Positions 7,360-14,286 are shown, numbered from the stretch's first letter. The stretch: DNA of 17,478 nt from UBA5336 sp039815055 (GCA_039815055.1 JBCCAA010000059.1:1-17478), one strand, 5' to 3'. Translations and numbers: made by a program. The notes: a model not told the origin generated them from the letters alone.

Positions 7360-8601
7360 ATGACAGCGAAAATGCCAGACACCGGACGCGATTGGGCAGA
7401 TGTCCATGACGACATGATCGCTCGCGGGACGGGCGACGCGAAGTGGCGCGACGGGCGCACGGCGGTGTATGTGTTCAATGCGGGTGAGGAAATCGCAGCC
7501 ATCCAGAAAGAGGCCTACGCTGCCTACATGTCCGAAAACGGGCTCGGCCCGATGGCGTTTCCCAGCCTTGCGCAAATGGAAAAAGAGGTCGTCGAAATGG
7601 CGCTTGGCCTGCTCCATGGGGAGAGCGGGGCTGGCGCGATTACATCTGGCGGCACTGACAGCATCACCATGGCGATCAAGACCGCACGCGATTATGCGCG
7701 CGCCGAAAAGGGGCTCAACGGACCAGCTAATATCGTCTTGCCCTTCTCGGCGCATCTGGCCTTCGACAAGGCGAGCCACCTGATGGATATCGAGGTGCGC
7801 CGCGTGCCCGTAAAAACGGATGGCACCTGGCAAGCCGATGTGGGGGCTATGGCCGAGGCGTGCGACGCCAGCACGATTATGCTGGTCGGATCCGCCCCGA
7901 ACTTTCCCCATGGCATCATCGATCCCATCGCTGAGCTTGGGGAGATGGCTGCGGCCCAGGGCATCTGGATGCATGTGGACGCCTGCGTCGGCGGCTATTT
8001 CGCTCCCTTTGCGCGGATGAACGGCGTGCCCGTGCCTGAATTCGACTTTGCGGTACCGGCTGCTCATTCCATGAGTGCGGACCTGCACAAATATGGCTAT
8101 GCGGCCAAAGGCGCGTCTACCGTCCTGTTTCGCAGCCCGGACCTGTTGGCCCATATGCCGTTCGACATGGACCAGTGGTCAGGCGCGCCTATGAAGACGC
8201 CGACGCTGGCGGGAACCCGCCCAGGTGGCGCGATTTCAGCGGCCTGGGCGATCATGAACCACCTTGGCATTGAGGGGTACAGACGCCTCCAGGGCGGGGT
8301 GTGCGATACGCGGAAACAGGTTGAAGAGGGCGTGAAAGCCCTGGGATTCGAGGTTCTGGGCACTCCTTTGCTCGGACTGGTCGCGTTTCGCCATCCAGAT
8401 CACCACGCCTTTGCGATCTATGGCGAGATGTACCGGCGTGGCTGGTTTACATCGGTCACCAAAGACCCGGCATCGCTGCATCTCATGCTATCGCCCAAGC
8501 ACGCAGAGGTGATCGATGAATACCTTGCTGATCTGGCCGACAGCCTGGCCGCGGTATCTGGTGGCACTGCCGGGGCAAAAGTCGATGTCCGTTACTCCTG
8601 A
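7360..8601 (+). CDS. PLP-dependent lyase/decarboxylase, sphingosine-1-phosphate lyase-like
   Basis: A 413-residue fold-type I PLP enzyme of the group II decarboxylase clan. The closest match by eye is the sphingosine-1-phosphate lyase branch: GPMAFPSLAQMEKEVVEM, the phosphate-binding ITSGGTDSITMAI, GSAPNFPHGIIDPI, the cofactor Asp207 in HVDACVGG, and the Schiff-base Lys244 in SADLHKYGYAAKG. In eukaryotes this enzyme cleaves phosphorylated sphingoid bases to an aldehyde and phosphoethanolamine; alphaproteobacterial copies could serve sphingolipid turnover or another amino substrate. No membrane helix is seen, unlike the eukaryotic enzyme. ATG 7360 has GGAGGA 6 bases upstream, while an in-frame GTG at 7321 lacks a ribosome site. 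An FNR-type box upstream suggests oxygen-linked control. Other members of the clan (glutamate or tyrosine decarboxylases) fit less well. Confidence 0.88.
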   Translation: MTAKMPDTGRDWADVHDDMIARGTGDAKWRDGRTAVYVFNAGEEIAAIQKEAYAAYMSENGLGPMAFPSLAQMEKEVVEMALGLLHGESGAGAITSGGTDSITMAIKTARDYARAEKGLNGPANIVLPFSAHLAFDKASHLMDIEVRRVPVKTDGTWQADVGAMAEACDASTIMLVGSAPNFPHGIIDPIAELGEMAAAQGIWMHVDACVGGYFAPFARMNGVPVPEFDFAVPAAHSMSADLHKYGYAAKGASTVLFRSPDLLAHMPFDMDQWSGAPMKTPTLAGTRPGGAISAAWAIMNHLGIEGYRRLQGGVCDTRKQVEEGVKALGFEVLGTPLLGLVAFRHPDHHAFAIYGEMYRRGWFTSVTKDPASLHLMLSPKHAEVIDEYLADLADSLAAVSGGTAGAKVDVRYS

Positions 8602-8671
8602 CTTGCTGAACGCACGTTTGTCGCGTGCTTGACCATAATTCTCACATTCATAAGCTGTACGTCGGAGCGGC

Positions 8672-9115
8672 TTGGGAAATCTTCGGGTGCCACAACGATC
8701 AACGGTCTTACTATTGGGCGTGTACGGTACAGTCCTGGCTGGAGGGGCCTTTCTACTGTCCTGGCTGGATATCCAGTTTCACACCCGCTCTCTTGGTACC
8801 GAAATCTACATCGTTCTGATTGCCGTACTATTTGCGGGACTCGGAGTATGGGTCGGTTTGCGACTGACCCGGCAAGGTCCAGCGTCGGCATTCGAGAGAA
8901 ATGACGCTGCCCTTAAGTCGTTGGAGATCACGGCCCGGGAATACTCGGTGCTGGAGTTGATCGCGGCAGGCCAGTCCAACAAGGAGATTGCCCGTTCACT
9001 CGGCATCTCTCCGAATACAGTCAAAACCCACAGCTCCCACCTGTTCCGAAAGCTTGCAGCGGGCAAGCGTACCGAGGCGGTGTTCAAGGCACGTCGTTTG
9101 GAGCTCATCCCCTGA
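8672..9115 (+). CDS. Membrane-anchored LuxR-type transcription regulator
   Basis: A 147-residue protein with two hydrophobic helices (about residues 11-31 and 43-64), then a LuxR/GerE helix-turn-helix at about 83-147: LEITAREYSVLELIAAGQSN, KEIARSLGISPNTVKTH, and a C-terminal helix. There is no receiver or autoinducer-binding domain, so the signal is presumably sensed in or through the membrane while DNA is bound from the cytoplasmic side. The start is uncertain: TTG 8672 has GGAG four bases before it; GTG 8687 is an alternative, and no ATG is suitable. It leads a plus-strand group with a DUF4199 membrane protein, a VOC protein and a GyrI-like protein. I recall DUF4199 and LuxR/LytTR-type genes as frequent neighbours, so joint function is likely but inferred. 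Confidence 0.85.
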   Translation: MGNLRVPQRSTVLLLGVYGTVLAGGAFLLSWLDIQFHTRSLGTEIYIVLIAVLFAGLGVWVGLRLTRQGPASAFERNDAALKSLEITAREYSVLELIAAGQSNKEIARSLGISPNTVKTHSSHLFRKLAAGKRTEAVFKARRLELIP

Positions 9116-9224
9116 ATCGGCGATTTTTCACGCAAAACCAGCCGAATTCACCCGTTTGGGCGATAGAAATGGGCACGTTTGCCTGTCAGGTCATGGCCCA
9201 TCGAGACGCGTAAAGGAGCGCAAG

Positions 9225-9758
9225 ATGTTCAGATTAGCCTTAGTGTATGGCGGACTTGCGGGTGGGGTGGTCATTGGCATTACGACGATTGGGTTCGCGA
9301 TGTCCGGCGGTGAGATTGCCGACAATGCCCAAATCGTCGGTTACCTCATCATGTTCGTCGCGCTGTCGGTGATCTTCCTGGCGATCAAGCAGTACCGGGA
9401 CGCGCGCCATGGCGGCGTGATCAAGTTCTGGCCTGCCCTTACCATGGGGCTCGCCGTCTCGGCGGTCGCCGGGGTCGTCTACGTGGCGGTCTGGGAAGTG
9501 TTCATGTTCATGACGGACTACGCGTTCTACGACGCCTATGCCGCGTCCGTCCTTGAGGCCGAGCGGGCCAGGGGCGCCAGCGAAGCCGAACTCAATGAAC
9601 TGTCCAGCAAGATCGAAACAGCCCTGTCACAGCTGAGCAACCCTCTGTTTCGCCTGCCCATCACCTTCCTTGAAATCTTCCCCGTCGGCGCGCTGATCTC
9701 CTTGATTTCAGCTGCCATTCTTCGCAATCCCGGCGTGCTGCCAGCACGCACCACATAA
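9225..9758 (+). CDS. DUF4199-type integral membrane protein
   Basis: A 177-residue protein with four hydrophobic segments (about residues 3-26, 38-55, 70-97 and 148-166). The segment between the third and fourth is a charged helix rich in Glu/Ala (about 105-137) that may form a coiled coil. The pattern, with Gly-rich first helix, FLAIKQYRDARHGG after the second and a P-containing last helix, matches DUF4199, whose function is unknown. ATG 9225 has AAGGAG nearby; the frame is open upstream into the LuxR gene but has no ribosome site there. It probably works with the adjacent membrane-bound regulator, for instance as its signal-sensing or inhibitory partner; this is inference. Confidence 0.72.
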   Translation: MFRLALVYGGLAGGVVIGITTIGFAMSGGEIADNAQIVGYLIMFVALSVIFLAIKQYRDARHGGVIKFWPALTMGLAVSAVAGVVYVAVWEVFMFMTDYAFYDAYAASVLEAERARGASEAELNELSSKIETALSQLSNPLFRLPITFLEIFPVGALISLISAAILRNPGVLPARTT

Positions 9759-9782
9759 CCCCCAAACGAATGGAGATACCCC

Positions 9783-10154
9783 ATGAAAGTCGGAGCCTTT
9801 TCGATCAGCCTCTCGGTGAAAGACCTCGCCGCCTCAAAAGCGTTCTATGAAAAGCTGGGATTTAGCGACCTCGGCGGGGATGCCAGCCACGGCTATCTCA
9901 TCTTGAAGAATGGTGATGCGGTGATCGGACTGTTCCAGGGCATGTTTGAAGGGAACATCATCACCTTCAATCCGGGATGGGACCAGGATGCACAACCGGT
10001 CGACGGGTTTGATGATGTGCGTGCAATTCAGGCCTCTTTGCAGGATGCCGGCGTTGAGCTGCAGACCGAAGCCGATGCGTCCACCAAAGGGCCAGCGTCC
10101 ATCACGCTCATCGATCCTGACGGCAATGCCATCCTGATCGACCAGCATGTGTGA
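9783..10154 (+). CDS. VOC superfamily (glyoxalase/dioxygenase-like) protein
   Basis: A 123-residue protein of the vicinal oxygen chelate fold: opening SISLSVKDLAASKAFYEKLG, middle YLILKNGDAVIGLFQ, and closing ITLIDPDGNAILIDQ, the usual beta-alpha-beta-beta-beta pattern in two halves. VOC proteins include glyoxalase I, ring-cleavage dioxygenases and antibiotic-binding proteins; the metal-ligand pattern is incomplete here, so no reaction is assigned. GGAG at 9772-9775 lies 7 bases before the start. It follows the DUF4199 gene by 24 bases and precedes the GyrI-like gene by 34, consistent with one transcript. Cytoplasmic. Confidence 0.88.
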   Translation: MKVGAFSISLSVKDLAASKAFYEKLGFSDLGGDASHGYLILKNGDAVIGLFQGMFEGNIITFNPGWDQDAQPVDGFDDVRAIQASLQDAGVELQTEADASTKGPASITLIDPDGNAILIDQHV

Positions 10155-10188
10155 TAGGTTGACCTGAAAAACAGGGAGAGACACCGCA

Positions 10189-10653
10189 ATGGAGATCGAG
10201 CGCGTTACGCTGCCGGAACAGGCCTATATCTATGTGGAACGGACCACGCAGATGGGGCCGCAAATCGCAGACGCCATGGGCTCAGGCTTTGGCGAGATCT
10301 ATAGCTTTACGGAACAAAAGGGCATTCAGCGTCTGGCGATGCCGATGGCCGTTTATGTGGACATGCCTCAGGACAATCAGATGACGATGCGCCTTGGCTT
10401 TTTTGTCAGCGTAGCAGATGCTGAGAAAGCCGAAGGTGCGGTGAAATCAGCTGTGATCACGGCCGGCGATGCGGTGAAAGCGGTCCATGTTGGCCCCTAT
10501 TCCAGCCTCAATGAAACCCATCAGGCAGTCTGGGGCCACTTTGCCACCCTTGGCGCCAAACACGCCATGCCGGTTTGGGAAATCTATGTGGATGATCCCA
10601 CCACAATGCCGGAAGCCGAGGTGAAGACACAGGTTTTCCGGAAAATCGGCTAG
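10189..10653 (+). CDS. GyrI-like/AraC effector-binding domain protein
   Basis: A 154-residue protein made almost wholly of a GyrI-like small-molecule-binding domain: VERTTQMGPQIADAMGSGFG, a central MPMAVYVD strand, and VKAVHVGPYSSLNETHQAVW with EIYVDDP near the end. HxGPYxxLxxxxxxxxxW and the EIYxxDP strand are typical of this family (also found as the ligand domain of BmrR/Rob). No DNA-binding domain is attached, so it may bind a hydrophobic or cationic compound. GGGAG at 10174-10178 precedes the start by about 10 bases. It ends at a palindrome that includes its stop codon. It is likely the last gene of the LuxR-DUF4199-VOC group. Confidence 0.8.
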   Translation: MEIERVTLPEQAYIYVERTTQMGPQIADAMGSGFGEIYSFTEQKGIQRLAMPMAVYVDMPQDNQMTMRLGFFVSVADAEKAEGAVKSAVITAGDAVKAVHVGPYSSLNETHQAVWGHFATLGAKHAMPVWEIYVDDPTTMPEAEVKTQVFRKIG

Positions 10654-10666
10654 CGTATGATACGCT
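10652..10666. repeat. Palindrome AGCGTATGATACGCT at the end of the GyrI-like gene
   Basis: A perfect 7-base inverted repeat around one central base; its first bases are part of the TAG stop (10651-10653). No T-run follows. It could be an operator or a weak 3' hairpin. A related AGCGT-N5-ACGCT occurs at 12367-12381. Confidence 0.45.
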
Positions 10667-10731
10667 GAGCCTATCGCCGACATAAGTAAAATCGAACGCG
10701 GCAAAGCTTGTGCTCTTCCATTGTCGCTTTA

Positions 10732-10755
10732 CCTGTGATGTTATCTTATCACAGG
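10732..10755. promoter_or_regulatory. Inverted repeat overlapping the ribosome site of the iota-CA-like gene
   Basis: CCTGTGAT and ATCACAGG form a perfect 8-base inverted repeat separated by 8 bases. The 3' arm contains the AGG of the Shine-Dalgarno AGGAG (10753-10757), which lies 7 bases before ATG 10765. In RNA the hairpin would hide the ribosome site; in DNA it could be a dimeric operator. A possible -35 TTGTCG (10721-10726) and -10 TCTTAT (10744-10749) would place the promoter on the same element. Confidence 0.5.
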
Positions 10756-10764
10756 AGCTTTTTG

Positions 10765-11304
10765 ATGAAGAGAGTTGCACTTTTTGCTGCCGTTTTGACC
10801 CTGGCGGCCTGCGCCCACGCGGACAAGACCGACCTCACGGCCCTTTCGCCGGTGGCTATGGATGACGTAGCGGCGGCCCAACAGGCCTGGGGTGAAGGCA
10901 TTGTCGCCATCTCTTCCGTCCACACCGCTGGCGGAGACTATGAAGCGCGTGCGCGTGAGCACATCGATACGCTTTATGCCTATGGCGAAAGCGCCGTAAT
11001 GTTCAAACCTACCCTGGCGGCAGACGACCAGTTCCGAGAAACCTTTGATGAAGCGCTGTCTTACTTCATCGGCGCTGAAGGCACCGAAGATAGCGGTTTT
11101 GCGATCAAGGGTTGGACCAATGTGCGCTGGGACGACGTGTTGACGTTCACCGACAGCGACTCGGCCATGTCCATGGGCAACTACTATTTCACCGGCCCGG
11201 ATGGATCAGAGACCAAAGTCGAATTTTCATTCGGATATGTCCGTGATGAAGATGGCGACTTAAAGATCAACCTGCATCACTCTTCCCTCCCATATGCAGG
11301 CTGA
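10765..11304 (+). CDS. Lipoprotein, probable iota-class (COG4337-like) carbonic anhydrase
   Basis: A 179-residue lipoprotein: signal peptide with lipobox LAAC, Cys16, and Ala at +2, which favours the outer membrane. The mature part looks like the SnoaL/NTF2-like cone fold (helix AQQAWGEGIVAIS, EHIDTLYAYGESAVMFKPT, strands around GNYYFTGPDGSETKVEFSF). It ends in INLHHSSLPYAG, with His171-His172-Ser173-Ser174. An HHSS signature at the C-terminus is, from memory, the mark of iota carbonic anhydrases, including the COG4337 branch reported to work without metal. Relatives have been misnamed phosphoribosyl-AMP cyclohydrolase. Expected role: CO2/bicarbonate interconversion in the envelope. ATG 10765 has AGGAG 7 bases upstream; a frame from 10708 was rejected because it would bury the lipobox. 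The function assignment is moderate; fold and lipoprotein nature are firmer. Confidence 0.62.
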   Translation: MKRVALFAAVLTLAACAHADKTDLTALSPVAMDDVAAAQQAWGEGIVAISSVHTAGGDYEARAREHIDTLYAYGESAVMFKPTLAADDQFRETFDEALSYFIGAEGTEDSGFAIKGWTNVRWDDVLTFTDSDSAMSMGNYYFTGPDGSETKVEFSFGYVRDEDGDLKINLHHSSLPYAG

Positions 11305-11328
11305 CGGCATCGAGAGGTGCTGACGATT

Positions 11329-11366
11329 GGGCGCACGACCTCCTCCGGTTCGTGCGCCCGTTTTTT
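11329..11366 (+). terminator. Strong intrinsic terminator after the iota-CA-like gene
   Basis: GGGCGCACGA (11329-11338) pairs perfectly with TCGTGCGCCC (11350-11359) across an 11-base loop, followed by G and six T residues (11361-11366). It lies 25 bases after the plus-strand stop, between two convergent genes; the T-run serves the plus strand only. Confidence 0.92.
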
Positions 11367-11380
11367 ATCGAGTTCAAGTT

Positions 11381-11403
11381 GCTTCAGCCAAGGTCGCTGA
11401 AGC
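11381..11403 (-). terminator. Stem-loop after the delta-CA-like gene
   Basis: GCTTCAGC and GCTGAAGC form a perfect 8-base stem with a 7-base loop, 12 bases past the stop of the minus-strand gene. No U-run follows on that strand, so it is either a weak terminator or a 3' end stabiliser. Confidence 0.45.
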
Positions 11404-11414
11404 GGTCCAGAGCT

Positions 11415-12266
11415 TTACTGCTCTTGCGCGCTGATCGGGCTGAGCAATGGCTCAGACGTTACGAGCTGGCGCACGCCGTGGGACTTCGTTTCGTTGAAGT
11501 CATTGTCTTCGGCCCAGCGATGAAGGGAGTTGATATCCACTTTCGCGCAGGTCGGGCGCACCGACCAGGTCACCTGCAGCGGTGAGCACACAGCTTCGGT
11601 GTAGCTCGGCCCGGTGGTCGAACCGCGGAAGATCACCGGCGCGCCGGTGTCGTCGGGGATCATATTGGCCTGGTGGAAGCCGTTCACCGTACGGTTCTTG
11701 TAGTCATAGTCGGTGAAATCGAGCGCGGCAGGATCATTCACAACCAGAAAAGTCTGGGCTTCCACGCGCAGGAACGGATTATCGCAGCCGTCTGACAGGC
11801 AAGCACCTAGCGTTGGTCCTGGACTGACGGGGCAGGATGAATGCACCCAGTGCACTTCGATCGTATCGCCAGGCGTTACGCCTTCATAGGCGCCTTGGGC
11901 CGGGGCCAGCTCCGCCGCGGTCAGGTCTGCGGTTTCGTTGCATTTCCAGCCGCCATCATCGGTGGCGCCGGCAAATACAGCAAACCCAGGGCCTTTGTGT
12001 TCGGCATTGGTGTGAGTGTGAATGTTGCAGAGATTGAGCTCTTTGGAGCTTGGAGCCAGCTCGAACATCACGTCGTTGGTGCCGGCAATCTGTGTAATGT
12101 CGCGCGGTGTTTGTGGACCAAACCCTTCGCAAAGCGGTGGTGCGGCCTCTTCTGCGACCTCTGCCACATCAACCACGGCCTCTTCGGCCTCCGGTTCTGT
12201 CACAGTCTGGGCACAGCCAGCCAGCAGCACGCCCGTGAGGGCGGCCATTGATACCCGTAGTTTCAT
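11415..12266 (-). CDS. Lipoprotein, delta-class carbonic anhydrase-like (CA_like family)
   Basis: A 283-residue protein with a lipoprotein signal peptide (lipobox LAGC, Cys18, Ala at +2) and an acidic Glu/Ala-rich linker to about residue 44. The core has CNIHTHTNAEHKGPGFAVF (residues 80-98, with His83, His85, His90) and VHWVHSSCPVSPGPTLGACL (138-157, with His139 and His142). These segments match what I remember of delta-class carbonic anhydrases, first known from diatoms (TWCA1) and also found in marine bacteria; they bind Zn or Co through histidines. Eight cysteines in the mature part (46, 80, 109, 145, 156, 161, 227, 240) suggest disulfides, fitting an envelope location. The start has GGAGG 10 bases upstream. 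It is convergent with the other carbonic-anhydrase-like gene, so both lie in one locus. Confidence 0.82.
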   Translation of the reverse strand: MKLRVSMAALTGVLLAGCAQTVTEPEAEEAVVDVAEVAEEAAPPLCEGFGPQTPRDITQIAGTNDVMFELAPSSKELNLCNIHTHTNAEHKGPGFAVFAGATDDGGWKCNETADLTAAELAPAQGAYEGVTPGDTIEVHWVHSSCPVSPGPTLGACLSDGCDNPFLRVEAQTFLVVNDPAALDFTDYDYKNRTVNGFHQANMIPDDTGAPVIFRGSTTGPSYTEAVCSPLQVTWSVRPTCAKVDINSLHRWAEDNDFNETKSHGVRQLVTSEPLLSPISAQEQ

Positions 12267-12366
12267 TTCGATTGTTCCTCCGTGTGGACTAATGCATGCT
12301 CACTCTTCCCGGTGGTATACGTAGATGAGCGCCGTGCGCTGTCCAGTCGAGCCGGTAGGCGTCTTA

Positions 12367-12381
12367 AGCGTTATCGACGCT
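12367..12381. repeat. Inverted repeat AGCGT-N5-ACGCT upstream of parA-like gene
   Basis: A perfect 5-base inverted repeat (AGCGT, TATCG, ACGCT) in the 177-base divergent interval between the delta-CA-like and ParA genes. The same outer bases with the same spacing occur at 10652-10666. It is short, so chance is possible. Confidence 0.35.
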
Positions 12382-12409
12382 GGCATTTTCCCCGGTCGCG
12401 TGCATTATG

Positions 12410-12426
12410 AACACTTGTAGAGTGTT
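12410..12426. promoter_or_regulatory. Inverted repeat before the ParA gene, possible operator
   Basis: AACACT, TGTAG, AGTGTT form a perfect 6-base inverted repeat ending 17 bases before ATG 12444, next to a -10-like CATTAT (12403-12408). The position would suit autoregulation; this is inference. Confidence 0.4.
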
Positions 12427-12443
12427 GAGGGGAAGCGCCGGAA

Positions 12444-13400
12444 ATGGCCAATCAGCCGCCGATCGTTGCCGTTGCCAATCTCAAGGGCGGTGTCGGAAAG
12501 TCGACCACGGCGCTGATGCTCGCCGAGGGCATGGCCTATGCCTATGGGCTTGAGGTGCTGCTTGTCGATTTCGATGCCCAGGCCAACCTGTCCGAGACCT
12601 TGTTGACCAGTGATGGCGTCCAGCGCGAGATGAACCAGGGGCGCGGCGTGGCGGCCATGCTGGATGGGTTTCTTCCCGGCAGCGAACGCAAGAACCTGAC
12701 CCTTCGCGATGTCGTCGAAACTCGAAATTCCACGGTGGTGGATGAGCTGGCCTATCGGCGTGAGCGCGGCAAACCGGGCGGCTGGATCAATCTTGTTCCC
12801 GCCCATCCCGGCATGCGGTTTCTGGAGCCCTATCTGGAGCGTAGCCCCGGCGATGGCTGGTTTGAGATCGGTGACGATCTTGCCGATACGTTTCTCAGTG
12901 CCACTGCAGAGATCCGCCAGCGGTGTGATCTGGTGATCATCGACTGCCCGCCCCACGTGTCGGCACTGTGCCGTGCGGCGTTGAAGCTTGCAGACTATTA
13001 TATCACGCCCACCCTGGCTGAAAGCCTGTCGGTTTGGGGCGTTCAGCAATTCCTGCGGTGGATGGCACATCCCTCCATGGCTGGATGGCTCGGCGTGCGC
13101 CAGGCCTCTCTACCGCCCCGGCAGTTCGTCGTGTGCACCCGCTATTCAACTCGCTCGCGCAGTCACAAGAAGATGCTGGACGGGTTGCAGGAAGATTGGG
13201 CGGGCCGCACCTTTGCCGAACCGATCCGCCAGCGCCTGTCACTGTCGCGCGATCTCGGGCGCAAGGAACTCGACAGCACACACCCTTTCGGCAGCCGTTA
13301 TCGCGGCCAGGTGAAGACCGATGTGCTGGCGCTGGCGGACAGTTTTGCAGGATTCATGGTCGCGCGCGCCAATGTGCAATGGCGGCGGGGTAATGACTAA
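12444..13400 (+). CDS. ParA/MinD-type ATPase, orphan
   Basis: A 318-residue ParA-family ATPase. The deviant Walker A KGGVGKST is at residues 14-21 with the signature Lys14 that acts across the dimer, then LLVDFDAQANLSE (Walker A') and DLVIIDCPPHVSAL (Walker B). ParA proteins form ATP-dependent dimers on nucleoid DNA and move or position plasmids, chromosomes, or protein clusters. There is no N-terminal helix-turn-helix. No parB gene or parS-like sequence is visible and the next gene is convergent, so a cargo-positioning or other role is as likely as DNA partitioning. A GAGGGGA ribosome site precedes ATG 12444 by about 10 bases. Its TAA (13398-13400) interlocks with the TAG of the convergent gene. 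Confidence 0.88.
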   Translation: MANQPPIVAVANLKGGVGKSTTALMLAEGMAYAYGLEVLLVDFDAQANLSETLLTSDGVQREMNQGRGVAAMLDGFLPGSERKNLTLRDVVETRNSTVVDELAYRRERGKPGGWINLVPAHPGMRFLEPYLERSPGDGWFEIGDDLADTFLSATAEIRQRCDLVIIDCPPHVSALCRAALKLADYYITPTLAESLSVWGVQQFLRWMAHPSMAGWLGVRQASLPPRQFVVCTRYSTRSRSHKKMLDGLQEDWAGRTFAEPIRQRLSLSRDLGRKELDSTHPFGSRYRGQVKTDVLALADSFAGFMVARANVQWRRGND

Positions 13401-14248
13401 GGAATATAGACTGTATACGTCACGTCGGCCTCGAAATCGAATGTGCCGAGCGACATGTCGTAGCCCTGCAAATTCCCTGCACCGATGGAGTATTCCAGGT
13501 CAAAGCGTACCGATTGGTCACTGATCGAGCCACGCGACGCGGCGGTGCGCTGGTTGCCAGTGAACACGTTGCGCCCGCCAAACAGCGACCACAGTGTTGC
13601 CGCTGGCGTCATGCCGCCCGTCGCGCCGGCCGAATGGGGGAATTGAGCCGCGCTGCCAAAATCAAGGCCGTCATCGCCGTCCAGCGTAACCGACATCTCC
13701 AACGTGGTGATGAACAGAAAAATGAAGCTTGTGCCCGGTGAGACCTGGCTCTGGGCATCGATCGAAAACGGCACGTTCGAGGCGACGTAGAAGCTCGAAC
13801 TGGAGGTGGTGCCATCTACGGCGACAGATGTGTCGGCGTTCACATCAAACGCACTAAAGGAGTCCGAGGCATTGGCGATGCCGTCATTGTTGCTGTCGGT
13901 GACGAAATTGCCGTTGGTGGCGTCCTCGATCCGGAACGGCATTGTGCCAGCCGAGTTCGGCCCGCCCAAAGTCGAAACCAGCGTTCCGGTGACCACGGTG
14001 TGTGTGTCTCCGCCAATCAGGTCGGTATCGCCGGACGTGGCCGCCGACGTGCCCGCGCCGGTATCAATGACAAAATCTGCCACAACCGGGGCAGTGCCCC
14101 CATCATCGGCGGACCAGACGATCACGGCGCCGATGACGCTGAAAGCCGGGTTGTCGTTTACATTGGCATGCGACGTCGAGGACATGCCCACGACGCAAAA
14201 TGCTGCCAGGGCCCATCTGGCCCATCCCCGTATCCGCCAACTCCACAT
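13397..14248 (-). CDS. Secreted protein of unknown function, paralogue of the next gene
   Basis: A 283-residue protein with a signal peptide (Trp/Arg-rich start, hydrophobic ALAAFCVVGM, cleavage probably after SHA at about residue 28). The mature protein is Ser/Thr/Gly/Asp-rich with alternating beta-strand pattern and ends in the strand DVTYTVYIP. DSNNDGIANASD resembles a calcium-binding DxNxDG loop. It shares several segments, in the same order, with the protein at 14297-14875: VVTGTLV, ASNVPFSIDAQSQ and RTAASRGSISDQ. I do not recognise a named family; an extracellular or outer-surface beta-sandwich is plausible. The ribosome site for ATG 14248 is poor. The stop overlaps that of the convergent ParA gene by the shared bases CTA. 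Confidence 0.75.
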   Translation of the reverse strand: MWSWRIRGWARWALAAFCVVGMSSTSHANVNDNPAFSVIGAVIVWSADDGGTAPVVADFVIDTGAGTSAATSGDTDLIGGDTHTVVTGTLVSTLGGPNSAGTMPFRIEDATNGNFVTDSNNDGIANASDSFSAFDVNADTSVAVDGTTSSSSFYVASNVPFSIDAQSQVSPGTSFIFLFITTLEMSVTLDGDDGLDFGSAAQFPHSAGATGGMTPAATLWSLFGGRNVFTGNQRTAASRGSISDQSVRFDLEYSIGAGNLQGYDMSLGTFDFEADVTYTVYIP

Positions 14249-14272
14249 TTTTGTGTCATGGCATATGTCGGG

Positions 14273-14286
14273 TTAAGCCGGGTTAA
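14273..14286 (-). promoter_or_regulatory. CtrA-like TTAA-N6-TTAA box
   Basis: TTAACCCGGCTTAACCC-type sequence on the minus strand, with two TTAACCCG copies one helical turn apart (14269-14286), 25 bases before the start of the 13397-14248 gene. CtrA, the alphaproteobacterial cell-cycle regulator, prefers TTAA-N7-TTAA; here the spacer is 6, so this is only a candidate. Confidence 0.3.

Noticed and set aside
7354..8154. Minus-strand open frame of 266 codons opposite the PLP enzyme gene
   Set aside because: Antisense shadow of a conserved enzyme; composition is not protein-like.
8612..8628. GCACG...CGTGC hairpin after the PLP enzyme gene as a terminator
   Set aside because: Only a 5-base stem and two T residues follow; too weak to call.
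8988..9224. Upstream extension of the DUF4199 frame into the LuxR gene
   Set aside because: No ribosome site, and it overlaps the helix-turn-helix coding region in another frame; ATG 9225 has AAGGAG and starts at the first membrane helix.
10735..10753. Possible CRP site TGTGA...TCACA
   Set aside because: The half-sites are 9 or more bases apart rather than the 6 of CRP sites, so a CRP site is unlikely; kept as an inverted repeat.
12947..12962. CCACGTG in the ParA gene as a parS site
   Set aside because: Only the central bases agree with the parS consensus, the flanks do not, and it lies in coding sequence for the Walker B region.
12405..13070. Minus-strand open frame of 221 codons opposite the ParA gene
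   Set aside because: The plus strand encodes all ParA motifs; the reverse product has no recognisable feature.
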